A DNA stretch of 64,000 nt from Cadophora sp. MPI-SDFR-AT-0126 (Eukaryota; Ascomycota; Leotiomycetes; Helotiales; Ploettnerulaceae), in NCBI GenBank assembly GCA_020747065.1, contig JAGMVK010000016.1:186001-250000 (forward strand), in the 5' to 3' direction. The number at the start of each line of letters is the position of its first letter. The first letter of the stretch is position 1. Position numbers and translations under genes: made by a program. Positions 46,805-58,087 of the stretch are shown here, piece after piece. A model generated the notes under the pieces. That model was given only the letters and a program-made list of their open reading frames with translations, searched no databases and was not told the DNA's origin.

Positions 46805-47316
46805 TCTTGAGGGGCGCTGTAAATGGGAAGCGCATTGAGCGGAGTATTTGTAAACAGATATGATCGATACGCTTGTTGTTGTATCTAAGGATCAAAACAG
46901 TTTCTTTGCCTAATAAAGCTGTCTAGCTTGAAATCGAAAAGTATCTGACCGTGATGAAGCCATTTTCGACGTGTTCTGATGTTGCTGAGACCAACGTCCC
47001 TGCTCAAGCGAGTCCATTCGATGCGTACATCGTTTGACTCTTAACCTCGCATTTATGTTCACGCAGAGTGAATGCATGTCTGTGTAAACTCGTTATTTTT
47101 GTTTTTATTGACAAAGTGTGAGATAACTAGACCGTTGCCGAATCTTATTCACTTTCTCGGTCGACGAGCTGGTGACGTTCGACGGGGAAAATAAATCTTA
47201 CCCTACTCGTCATTGCTTTTCGCATTCCGACGTCTTATCTGGCCATTTCTCAACAATTAGCTTTCCTCCAAGTCTCGACCTCGATTACATCTTTCGATTC
47301 GCATTCCGACGGCAAA
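46805..47316. other. Intergenic region
   Basis: 512 bp 3' of the lyase gene and 5' of the SDR gene. The last 100 bp are pyrimidine-rich, typical of a fungal leader. No gene. Confidence 0.5.
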
Positions 47317-48641
47317 ATGGCTCAACTCTCCACCCCTCTATCGCCTAAGTCTATCCTAGCAGTCGGCGGCTGTGGTTTCCTCGGCCACCACATTGTCAAG
47401 TCTCTTCTCAAGGAAGACGAAAAGACCTCATCTCACCCTGAAATCTCCGTCGTTGATCTTAACACCAGCCGCAACCGCTACGAAGGTGTCACATACCACA
47501 CCTGCGACATAACTTCACTTTCCCAAGTCCGCGATGCCATCTCGACCATCAAGCCGCAAGTCATCATCCATACCGCCTCTGCTCTACCAAATGTCCTTCC
47601 GACTCACGGACCTGACGATGTGGAGTTATTCCAAAAGGTGAATGTGGATGGGACGGCCAATTTGCTGGAGTGTGCCAAGGATGAAGGCGCGGTGGAGGTC
47701 TTTGTTTACACTTCCTCGGCTACGATCCTGCAGCAAAAAGAGTCGTATATGGCGACCGAGGATGCAGTTAGCTCTGAGGTCCAGATGAGCATCAGCAGAT
47801 TTGATCCTTATTCTGGGACAAAGGGTATTGCTGATACTATGGTGCGCAACTTTCTGTTCAACATATCATGACAAATCGTGCTGATCTTGGATAGGTGCTC
47901 TTGGCAAATAGCCGAAAACCCAGCAACGAAGGTGGTCTGCGCACTTGTTGTCTTCGCATTGGTGGGATGTACGGAGTTGGAGATATGACGCTCATATGGT
48001 CACTGTTTGAGACTCTCCGTCTTGGTCAGCATCGTCATCAGATGGGAGACGGCTCAAAACTCTCAGACTTTCTTGCTGTAAGAATTCTACTTCTTGTACC
48101 TCGACAGTAATTTACTAAGTTCAACTAGGTCGAGAATGCTGCACACGCTCACATTCTCGCTATGAATGCTCTGCTCGCTGGTACCGCCAACCTTGATGCA
48201 CCGAAAGTTGATGGAGAAGGTTTCTTCATCACTGACGGTAATCCAATGTCCTACTGGGCATTCCGACTCAAGTTATGGGCCTACGCTGGCCACAAGCATA
48301 AAGCCGAGGATGTCAAAATCGTCTCTGCTTCTTTCGTGATGGCTGTTGTATTCATTCTCGAGTGGATTTATTTCATCTTCTCGCTTGGATACAAGCAACC
48401 AAAGGTAAGAATTGATACGACGCTGACTACTCAGCACTTGTGAACTAAAATCGTACAGGTCTTGAGAAGACGCAAATTGGAATGGGTCTGCTTGAATCGA
48501 ACTTTCGATCTCACTAAGGCGAAGGAGAGATTGGGGTATGTTCCGAAAGTGTCTACGGATGATGCACTGAAGGCGGCGGCTGAATGGGCCCTTGGATATC
48601 AAACTGAGCTGGGCCTGCTTAATGAGAAGAAGAGTCTGTGA
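47317..48641 (+). CDS. 3beta-HSD/sterol-4-carboxylate decarboxylase family dehydrogenase, ERG26-like
   Basis: Four exons, 47317-47841, 47895-48077, 48129-48404 and 48459-48641, giving 388 residues. The nucleotide motif is GGCGFLG at 17-23; the active-site pair is Y165 and K169 in YSGTK, with YTSSAT upstream. Family blocks: CDITSLSQVRDAI, VNVDGTANLLECAK, RIGGMYGVGD, VENAAHAHILAM, GEGFFITDGNPMSYWAF and TKAKERLGYVPKVS. A hydrophobic segment (VMAVVFILEWIYFIFSLGY) near the C-terminus suggests ER-membrane association, as in ERG26. Family knowledge: ERG26 oxidises and decarboxylates C-4 carboxysterols after ERG25. Fungi often carry several paralogues, so this may be the ergosterol enzyme or a relative acting on another steroid or specialised metabolite. 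It lies 8 kb from erg25. Confidence 0.85.
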
Positions 48642-49822
48642 GATTGGCTTATTGGTTCACGCAGATACTTCTGAGACAACAAGTCTATCTTCTAGCCCAT
48701 TGAAATTTTTCCTTCTTGCCCTCTTGGGCAATTGAAAAAGTGTACCTGTTGTATCCATAGTGGCATTTCAGCCGAAATAAAAGCAAGAAAAGAAAACTTT
48801 TTAATTTAGACTACATTTTCCACAACATAAGACATTGGATAATTAGCACTTGGAATACAGTGAAACATTTCCTGGTCGTCTCATGATTACGACATTAGAA
48901 TGCCAAGGCAATTTGCACTTGTTAAAAAGCCCACCTCCGTAACGATTAGCCCGACGTCAATAATCAGCCTTGCCTCGAGACGGCCAAGTGGACTTGGAAG
49001 TCAGTGCACTGACTTCCATACTATATGAGACAAAGACAAGCATTTCTCAACCATATACTTGATCGTAGCCGACGAAGAGCCCCTCGCCATCAAATAAGCG
49101 CACTTGAATAGCAAACATCGATCCGAGCAACAATAACAAATGTCTGATCTAAAGCCTATGTCCGCACCTCACTCCTAGAGTACTTTTCAAACACCCCCAA
49201 TTCATTATGCACTGCACATAGCATTCTCTGATGAGCCTGCAAGGCCCTTCCGGCCCAGCATCGGTTGCACAATAAATTAGCTATCCCCTCCCCTTTTCTC
49301 CCTCTCTCAAAAGGGAGATGGAACGGTCCGAGACTTCTGACCTGCTTTAGGATACCCTAATAAATTACTGAATCATTTAAGGATTCTAGGGCGTCTTATC
49401 ACAGAATCGAAAAGAGACGAATCGAATCATTTCGGTCTTTCAAACCGGCAAGCGTGATTCTTGAGTAGCTGAACCCTCTCGAACCTCCAAGGTCACTTGT
49501 TCTAGCTTGTCCCTATATCCCAGCGCACAATAGAGCAATTTCATTGCACTTGCCAGGACGTGTGATCTCCTCATACTGGACCAAATGCAGATGAAGGTGC
49601 TTTTGATACACGGCAATACTACCAGCGTGCACTATTAAAAACACCGAAGTAAAGATCAAAATCCCTTGCTAAGTATGATACATAATTCTCTGCCCATCGA
49701 ACTATTAATCCCACGATTGCCATGGCCCTATGCCAGCAATGTTCGCTTCACATAATCTTACATCCATCCTTTTGGCACGAATATAGAACACCAAGAACAA
49801 CATTCTTGAGTCACTGTGTCTC
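48642..49822. other. Intergenic region between convergent genes
   Basis: 1.2 kb between the ERG26-like gene and a minus-strand regulator. Rich in stops in all frames; nothing recognised. Confidence 0.55.
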
Positions 49823-52406
49823 CTAATCATCTTCGCTATGCATGAGATAATCCTCCTCTTGGAGCTCATCAATCTCCTTCTCGTTCTGTTTTTCGACTTG
49901 ACAGTCCTTGAATAGTAATTGATGACACCAATACATGTCAGTTTCGTACATGGATTTGTCTTTCAACAAAGTGAGATCGTCCCCTAGGTCAGAGACTCGT
50001 TATTAGTCTGATGAGCATGAAAGGACAAAGGTTTAAACTGAAGAATGAAGTCAGTCTCACCTTGACGAGTACGTTCCTTCTGGAGGGCTTGTATATATGC
50101 GTACTGCTCTTCCGGCATGGTAAGGGAGGATTTCTCAAGGGGTGACGAGAGGATAGCTGCGCCGTTGTATACATAGTGGAAATAGGCTAGCATTGTTTTG
50201 CAGGCGTGGATAAAGGACTCGCTTAGTGAGGAGGTCCCCCTCGAGCCAAACTTCCCCTACGAAACAAAAATATTAGCAATTGCGTTGGAAACAAGGATAC
50301 AAGACACACACCATGACCCCATAGTACGACGTGAAGAATAGAACATAGGCGAAGTTTCTCTCCATATTGTACATCACCACAAACATTGCAAGGTAGATTT
50401 CGAACCAATCCTCTTTCTTCTTTTTCAAGATTTTGTCGAATAGTTGGGCTAAAATACGCTGTCGAAGAGGAATAAGGAGGCAATCAATCACCAGGTGATC
50501 GAGCTGTGTGTCCATGATTGGTGTAACCGGAACGGTGCCGTACCAAGGACTGTCTATATCTTCGTTGGGAGAAAGTCCTAATGTGTCAGTGCCACAAAGA
50601 CGCCAAGGTCTTTCGATCAGGCGAGCACCTGACCAGAAGAGCAATGCGTTTCGGACCAGCGGGCTCTGTCATGCGAACCAATTTAGTAAAGATTCGGCAT
50701 GAGTAAGACTACCACTGACCTGCGATTTGGTGCTATGTCGAATCGCCGCCTGAAAGGTCATCCACACAATAGGATTCTTGTCTCGTAAATTTCTTTGGAT
50801 ATAAGAAACAAAAGACCTTCTGTTGTATTCGACCATCGCTTGTTTAGTGTCTTCGAAGTTGATCATGTAATAGGGCGGCATCTTGTATTCTCGAGCGACT
50901 CCACTTGCGTCACGCCACGGATATGAGACTTTATCCCCTACACCGGCATTGTATCTTGCGACCGTTACTTCAAGTTCGAAGCCGAAGTCTTGTGTCAGAA
51001 GCAGCGTTCGATGACCGGTGCCAACGACACCATTCACGATTTGCAGAGTTTGTTGGGATCTCATCCAACCATCCAGAGCACTGTCTTTAGTTGACCCTGT
51101 AGCAATTAGTCTCGAAGCCCGTCGTTATTGTCAATGCACAACTTACCGATCCTATGCAGAGAGATGTCAACCAAGTTGACCCGAATGCATGGCTGACGAA
51201 GAACTCCTGTCACAACTAGAGAACAACGCCTGCATGGCTCGTATATGCTGTCCGGCATGTCACACTGTAGACAACTTTCAGTCTCAAATTCTACAGTAGC
51301 TTTGCACAAGAGAATAGCCTACCCTGGCTTTGAACTTGCGGCATCGCTCGCAGACACCTCTTTTCCTCGACAATGCCGTCAATGCGCGGGCTTCCTCGGT
51401 GTATGCTGACCTAGCTCGGGCTTTGGCCCCGAAAATATTGAGAATTCCCTGGACATTTCCGTTCGCGTCTTTGGTCAGATGTGCTTTGGATATCTAGGAA
51501 ATTAGCACTTGAAGGTTTGCACGTACAGGTGAAAAGATTTCTTGCCTTGTCGGTGACATTACGTTTACCCTTCGAACGCTGGTTATGAGAAAGTGTAGAC
51601 ATCAATCTTGCGGAAGATGACGGCTTTGAGGACTTAGTAGGGCCCATTTCAGTGTTTACTGTGACGTCGAGGGTATTTGGAGGTCCGGGTGTACTGGAAG
51701 CATTGGCGGAAGCGTTGGCTACGTTAGTGAAGGTAAATGAGCCTGTCCATGGAACTGTCTGCATCACAAAGCCATCCAAGTCTCGAGACTCCTTCTCCAA
51801 GGACTGAAGTGTATCTACATTGCTGTTATTGGGAATATTGGCAGCAGAGGTCTCGTATGGCACATCAATGTCGCAAAAGAGAGCTGGATCGACGAGAGGA
51901 GGATATGTATCAGAATTCGCATAACCGTTCCAGACTAAAGAATCTGTGGCGCTTGACGAGGGATATACTTCTTCAGACCATGCATTGTATGGTGAGGAGA
52001 TAACACAGTCACCATCAATAGCAGCTGGATTGCTATAACCCTGGGCGTTCAGGTTGGGATCCGATTCTGGCAATGTTGTCGAACAACTCCCGAGAGGGTT
52101 CGATCTCGGTGAATCCCTGCTTTCCGGGCCTTGCATTGCATTGCGCAATTCAAACTGATGATTTCCGCTGCTGTTGAAATCTTGACTTGGAGAATGGTCA
52201 TGGTTTTGAATCTCCGCATTGTCTGGAGATAATTCAAGAAAGTCCTGCTCTAGAAACAACGAGACCCACTCCTCCGGTGTCAACTCCACCGGTTCTACCG
52301 ATGTACAGGTCAGTTCAGGGGAATCAATATCAGCAGGAAAGGAGAATGGCTGTTGCTTATCGAGGTAATGCAATGTGGACCTACTATCGCGTTGAATGTG
52401 CGCCAT
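49823..52406 (-). CDS. Transcription factor with internal Zn2Cys6 cluster
   Basis: Seven exons: 52406-51546, 51493-51323, 51264-51147, 51096-50720, 50665-50312, 50256-50061 and 49983-49823, giving 745 residues. The first 285 residues are acidic and Ser/Asn/Pro-rich (LTPEEWVSLFLEQDFLEL), resembling an activation region. The zinc cluster is internal: VCERCRKFKAR then CDMPDSIYEPCRRC and C370, with cysteines at 335, 338, 345, 355, 358 and 370, split by an intron after residue 344. The C-terminal half has helical blocks (NPIVWMTFQAAIRH, SPLVRNALLFWSGARLIERPW, LDHLVIDCLLIPLRQRILAQL, YVYNGAAILSS), a fungal regulator type lacking the classic XXLGYH domain. The first intron probably uses a GC donor. 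Target genes are unknown; an amidase and an oxygenase gene lie upstream. Confidence 0.8.
51494..51545 (-). other. Probable second GC-AG intron
   Basis: 52-nt intron with donor AAG|GCAAGA, branch GCTAAT and acceptor CCTAG. It joins GACAAG to ATATCC in phase 0. The nearby strong GT donor (GTACGT) gives a wrong phase; a weak GTCACC donor 12 nt upstream is the only in-phase GT alternative. Confidence 0.6.
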
Positions 52407-54964
52407 TGAGGAGGGCGATAAACTGCATACAGGTAACGTTGTATTTAGCAAAAGATTATGATCAGGAGAGATTTAGACTTGGTAATTTTTCAATCGCAGT
52501 CGACCTTCTCAGTAGTTACCTGCCCTAAACCTTTGTGTTGTGCATCTGCGCATCAATGTTACAAGTGGCCTGGAGCCAGCTGGCTGGCACGCCGATTGCC
52601 ATTTCGAGCATAGCCCCTTGGCGAAACCTCATGACGGGACGGGCTTTCAGGCAAGCCACTGTGGCGTTTACACCGATTTCCGCATTAGGCATCTCGCAGC
52701 AGCCATGCCGTTGACAATTCAGGCTTTGGACCGCGCTCGTTTGTGGGCTGTTGACTACTCTCAGTACGGCTGGCCACTCCGTTGGCAAAAGGAATACCAA
52801 CACCACAGACGTACGGAAGGGAACCGCCGAATAAATGATTTCAAGGGACCTCACCTCGGGGAACGCCGGAATCGGACAAGGAGAGAGCATCGGGCAATCC
52901 TTTCTTAAAATAATCGTTGTAAACGGACCAGCGCCAGAAAACAGGAAGACCTTGGCACAAATCTATGGAACATCAAACATGTGATTGGTCGTTATGTCGG
53001 CCAGAAAACGCCTGGACTACATACTCCGTAAATGTGCTCTCAATCTTGAGAGCACATAGCCGAAGAGAGCCAAAGAAACGCCAATATGATTGACATGCGG
53101 TGCTAAACACCGAGGCTGACCGCGCTTTATACGTCATGTTCTAGTCCTAACGGAGATGAGCAGATTTTGCTTCCGAGCATAGCTACACAGCCCAATTATT
53201 GGAGACGGGGATGTGCTTTGACAATTTGCCGGTAGAGCATGCAAATGGTTGAAGAAGAGTGTTCGCTGTCACTGTGCTAGCTCAATAGGCATGTTGTTAT
53301 ACCTGCCCCCGAAGTTGAATTAGGCGGGCAGAGAAACTCTAGCTGCAGAAGGAGAAGATGAGATGTTGATTGTCTCCTACTTGGAAATAGCGAGTTGGTT
53401 TAATCCCTTGTGGAAGTCTTGGAATTGCGGAGAGGCTGCGAACAGGAAGGAGACTTAAGGCTGGATCAGAGGTTTTAGCTGTATGAAGTGCCATACGTAC
53501 TTTTCAAACAATGGTAATTTAAGGAATCGAAATTGCTGAGAGGAAGTGCTTTCGCAATCTCTCCTCACAATTCCGGCCCACGTTTCCATCCGTCGCTGGG
53601 TATCTATCGTAGGTGTTTTCTCGCTTCCTGTAAAGTGGGGCGGAAGTAGCCTTCTCGCTTAGATTCACAGGGACAATTACACCAGCAAAATGCCAGCCTC
53701 ATCATGGCGTGTTTGAAGGTGCGAGACATGGAGTATGATTGGATGAAGGGTACTCTACCGAGTTCTCCTTCGGGAAGTAGGTCAATGTGACAAATAGGTC
53801 TCTCGCTTGCCAAGTCCCAGGTGTTTCACTGCCATGATCGTTGCATTTGTAGCGATAAGTATAAAAAAACAACAGTGGGAGACTGACTGGCGAAAAGGCC
53901 ATTGTCCTCATGAAGCAGCGATCTTTTGACGCGGTAAGGGTATTAAAGGGTAGGCCTCAATACTACCAACTTGGAAATCGGAACGAATTAAACGTGTGTT
54001 TTTAACAAGAAGCAATTTTTCTTATTCCTCCTCTAGGGAGATATTTAAGTGAACCTAGATTGCATCAATCATTTCATGGACCAAAATCAATTTCTTCGAG
54101 ATCTAAAACAACAACCAATTACAACGCAAAATGGGTATTTCATTAAGTTTGATATCACCATAGTATGCATCTCGTGGGGTGGACTTGACGGATTCATGCT
54201 GACGTCTTTCCTGTCGTAGAATCTGAGTATGACAACAATGATTGAACAACATCTGTGTTGCGGCTTCCTCTCAACAAACGGCACTCAAGGAAGCGCAAGA
54301 CCTCCCCACTCTGTTCACCAGCCCCAGACAAGTCGCGAGTTGGAAGACAGAAAAAGTAGTTCGTGGGAGGATTCTAAAAGCCCGTCAAGTAAAAGAATTT
54401 GTTACAACCATGCCTCACCAACGCAATCATGCAAGGACAAGGCTGGATACCTAAGTGCTTCTGTGTTGCAGAACTTGGCTTCGTCGGGTGCTATGGACGA
54501 CAAAAACATACCCAAGGGAAAGAGCTGCATGGCCCCAATGGCACGATTTTTGGCAGAGAACGAAGAAAGTCCGGTACAGGAAAAGTTGATCAGATGAGCA
54601 CTGCACTTCGAGCTTCAGAGGACTTGGGGCAAACTAAGATAGATAGATGTAAGACGTAGAACGATTGCTGACTGGTTGAAGAGTTTCCCCTACAGTGCTG
54701 CCATACGCCCCACTTCAAGACATCGATTGACTCTAACTCTTTTGGGAAATCGGTCAGTCAGATTTCAGAGATCGACCAATCAGATCAAGATCAAAAAGAA
54801 CTTCCTGTCTTAACTCGTTGCCCGCCTCATGCTTTCCAGGTGAGATGTTCTTCCCCATCAATCAATAAATAATTCACGTTCTTCGATTGAACGATTTCAA
54901 AAGCATATGAACAAGTTCGTGACTGAATTTCAGCCATCATTACCGAACGAGAAGTGAGTTCAGG
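52407..54964. other. Intergenic region between the regulator and the amidase gene
   Basis: 2.6 kb with divergent promoters. Both strands are open for 120 codons at 52525-52908, and plus-strand frames overlap at 54229-54659, but no motif or consistent splicing appears. A perfect inverted repeat lies at 53033-53056. Confidence 0.45.
53033..53056. repeat. Perfect 11-bp inverted repeat with 2-bp centre
   Basis: Arms TGTGCTCTCAA (53033-53043) and TTGAGAGCACA (53046-53056) with TC between. It lies about 630 bp upstream of the regulator ATG at 52406. It could be a dimeric protein-binding site or a short hairpin. Confidence 0.85.
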
Positions 54965-56993
54965 ATGACCATCAAACTGACTTCTGCCGTCTTTCGCGGC
55001 ATGCGCAACAGCTCGAAAAGTACTCACCCAGCGGTTGCCCTGGATCCATTGACAGCCGATGTCAAGCTTATCCAGAGCTACCTCCAGGACGGTAAAATGA
55101 CAAGTCTGAGTCTTGTTGGCACCTGCCTGGAAATGATAGAGAGCCATGACCATTACTTGCATGCGATGATCTGTCTTATGCCTAGGCGGAAACTCGAGTT
55201 GACAGCGCAAGCACTGGACACTGAACGTAGCGAGGGCAAGATTCGAAGCCCTTTGCACGGTATTCCAATTATCCTCAAGGTATTAATCCCTATGAGACTG
55301 AACCCAAAGCCAAAGCTCATACCCTTATGCAGGACAATATTTCAACTCATCCAAATTTGGGCATGGGAACTACTGGAGGGGCTCTGGCATTCGCAGACAT
55401 GAGGCCATCGTCAAATGCCAGGCTTGTTGACTTGGTATTATTCACGTACTGGACCGCAAGTCCCTTCGCTGATAAGCCACATCCCAGATATTAGAAGCAG
55501 GCTTGATTATCATTGGAAAGGCGAATTTGAGTGTGAGCAGCTTCTTATGTCACCAGAGAACAGGACTGACGAGTTTAGGAACTCTCTTATGCCCGGTAAT
55601 TACTTCCGGGGTTCCAAAAATGTACTCAGACTGATCTCTTACAGGGGATATACCATTCCTAGTGGCTGGTCAGCTGTTGGTGGACAGTGTCAATCGGCAT
55701 ATGTTCGTGGAGGCTTGGATCCCACTGACACCAGAGATGGACACAGTGTTAGTTTCTCTAGATGGATACAACCTTTGCCTGACATGCATCTAGAGTCCAT
55801 CAGGTTCCTCGGCCGGCCCGGCAGTTGGAGTCTCAGCAGGCTACTCGCCATTGTCAATAGGCACAGAAACTGATGGATCTCTAATGGCTCCTGCTGGTCG
55901 AGCAGCATTGTACAGCATTAAGCCGACAATTGGGACTGTATCCCAACAGGGTATAATCCCAATAAGTCATACCATGGACTCTGCCGGCCCCATAGCAAAG
56001 ACTCCTTACGATCTAGCCCTTCTTCTGGATGTGATGCGAGAACCTGGGAGTTTTGATGGGCCATACGTGGATGACCTCGATGGGTGTTGGTCAAAGCTTT
56101 CAATAGCAGCAGTCGATTACAAGACCTGGTGGCTCCCAGAAGGTATCATCAAACCAGTCGAGAGTGCGACAAAGCAGATGGTATAGCATATGCCAATTAT
56201 CTGCCAACCATGCTGATGTGAGGACAGCACAAAGAGTTTCGAGCAGCTTATGACAAAATCAAGTCCGCATCCTCAAAGTTTGTTGATGATATACCGCTTA
56301 TCCTTCCCACGGAATACTATATGGACGGAAGACACAGCCAATTCACAGTGATAAGTATGTCCCAGCATTCCACAATTGAGCAGACACTGATGTTGTCTAG
56401 CCGCCGAGTTCAAGCAAGGCTTTGAAGAGTTTTTGCAGTCGGTGAACCATACACAAGTGCGGACTCTCCAGGAACTGGTTGACTTCAACATTGCACACGG
56501 GGACGTTGAGCTGAAGCCTCGTAGGTCTTCCACAACGTTCTGGATTTCAAAATATATTTGGCTAACAGGCGAAAGCCTGTGACGATCAAGACTTTCTGCT
56601 CGATGCACTCCATATAGATCTCACTCCCGGAGAATACGCCAAGTACCTCTCTCACACACGGGATGTTGCTCGGAGAAGAGGACTTGATCGCATATTCAGA
56701 GATTGTGAGGTAGACGTCATCATAGGACCAACCGACAGTGATCTGCCTGCTCTCGCCGCAGGAGCTGGTAAATAATACATCCAAGTAGAGCGATCTACTG
56801 CACTCCCAGCTGACATTATTGTAAAGGATACCCGATTGCGGCTGTACCACTTGGATATGCTGACTTCAACGGCCGACCTTTCGGACTGGTGGCTTTGGCA
56901 GCGGAACATCAAGAAGCGAAGCTGTTCAACTTTATGGCTGCCTGGGAGGTAACGTTTGGACCTAGAAAGCCACCGCCCATGCTTCAATTCTAG
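54965..56993 (+). CDS. Amidase-signature (AS) family amidase, ten exons
   Basis: Ten exons: 54965-55279, 55333-55434, 55488-55532, 55579-55595, 55645-55747, 55794-56180, 56228-56354, 56401-56520, 56576-56767 and 56827-56993, giving 524 residues, a usual AS length. The enzyme hydrolyses an amide to acid plus ammonia or amine; substrate unknown. Catalytic triad: Lys105 in HGIPIILK, cis-Ser199 in SPSGSSAG and nucleophile Ser223 in GTETDGSL; the 24-residue spacing between the serines matches the family. Other blocks: [88 protein letters not shown] and [11 protein letters not shown]. Exon 4 is only 17 nt. No signal peptide is seen, so probably cytosolic. It looks broken if read without these small introns but is intact when spliced. 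Confidence 0.9.
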
Positions 56994-57615
56994 GTCTGGC
57001 TGGCGAAGCACTGAAGGCCAAGTGATGTCCCTTGCGGGGTGGCAGGTCTAGACTGTCTCTATATGCAACTTCATCATCGTTTCCGCTTGACGTTCTTGAT
57101 TTAGAGATCAAGCCAAAGGCATCTCGTTGTTTCTTTCTCGTGGAGGCTACAAGGCTATAAATCATCACATCCACACTCCCAATGCCTTATCTTCCCAGCC
57201 TTATGCAATCTCAGGGCAGGGCATGTGAGAATATCGTTGTGGAGGAAGCAACATTACATCGGTCCAGGCTTGCATTGGCCTGCGTATAGGTGCTGGCCGC
57301 TTTAAATATCTGTGCGAATCACAAGAAAGACGTTGTATGCATGCATGGCTCATCCGTATCCAATGAATTGAGGGACGGAGCGATCTCTGATCCTCAGGAT
57401 AAGATAAAGAACCAGTTTCCCGGTCTCCCTACTTCTTCCTGGTAGCACTCTCCTAATAGACAGCATCCCCACCACTTAGATACACGTACAAAGACCAAGA
57501 ACGTCAAGTAAGAGTCCTCCCGTAATGGTTCATTCAGCATGTAATAACATGGGGGCTCTAAAGAACTTATCAGAGTGGAGCCACCAACTCAAATCACTTG
57601 CACACAAGCTCAGCA
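56994..57615. other. Intergenic region
   Basis: 622 bp downstream of the amidase gene. No coding signal beyond short frames. Confidence 0.5.
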
Positions 57616-57834
57616 ATGGAGAAAGACACCAAAACCCAGCCATGGAAGGCCATCTGGCCACCTGCCGAAGGTAGCGCCGCTGTATCACCGAAGAATGAGA
57701 AGGCTGGCGGTTCGGGTATGAATGGACCGACTGGGTACAATGACAAGGGAGAGCTCCTGGGCTACAAGAAGGTGGAGGAAGCTATCAAGCCAGAAGAGCC
57801 GCTTGCGGTTGCTGAGACTGAGGAAGAGAAGTGA
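57616..57834 (+). CDS. 72-residue hydrophilic hypothetical protein
   Basis: Single exon starting at ATG 57616 in the context AGCA. The protein starts MEKDTKTQPWKAIWPPAEG, has a Gly/Asn-rich middle (GGSGMNGPTGYNDKGELLGYKK) and an acidic end (AIKPEEPLAVAETEEEK). No membrane segment or cysteine is present. Its composition is coherent and the stop is followed by a clear A/T-rich flank, so I think it is real, but the family is unknown. Short proteins of this style are common in ascomycetes and are often stress-induced; that is only a comparison. Confidence 0.55.
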   Translation: MEKDTKTQPWKAIWPPAEGSAAVSPKNEKAGGSGMNGPTGYNDKGELLGYKKVEEAIKPEEPLAVAETEEEK

Positions 57835-58087
57835 AGGAGCTTTCATTTCTTATCGCTCATGTGGCGGAGAGTCGATCTGAGGGTAGAGGCGGAGACTGAC
57901 TGGGAAGTGCCACTACGGAGTGTTATGACATATACGAAAGCGACTGGCTTGATGCAGGACAATCATTTAGAACCCAAATATTTTGCTGACTGACTTGGAA
58001 TTACACTCATTACATTCGGAACTGCCCCTTCTCTAGTACGTCTTCGATACACATAGATATGTTTTCGAAATATGAAAAACGGACCCT

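Noticed and set aside
55533..55644. Amidase apparently disrupted (pseudogene)
   Set aside because: Two small introns around a 17-nt exon restore a full-length frame with all catalytic residues.
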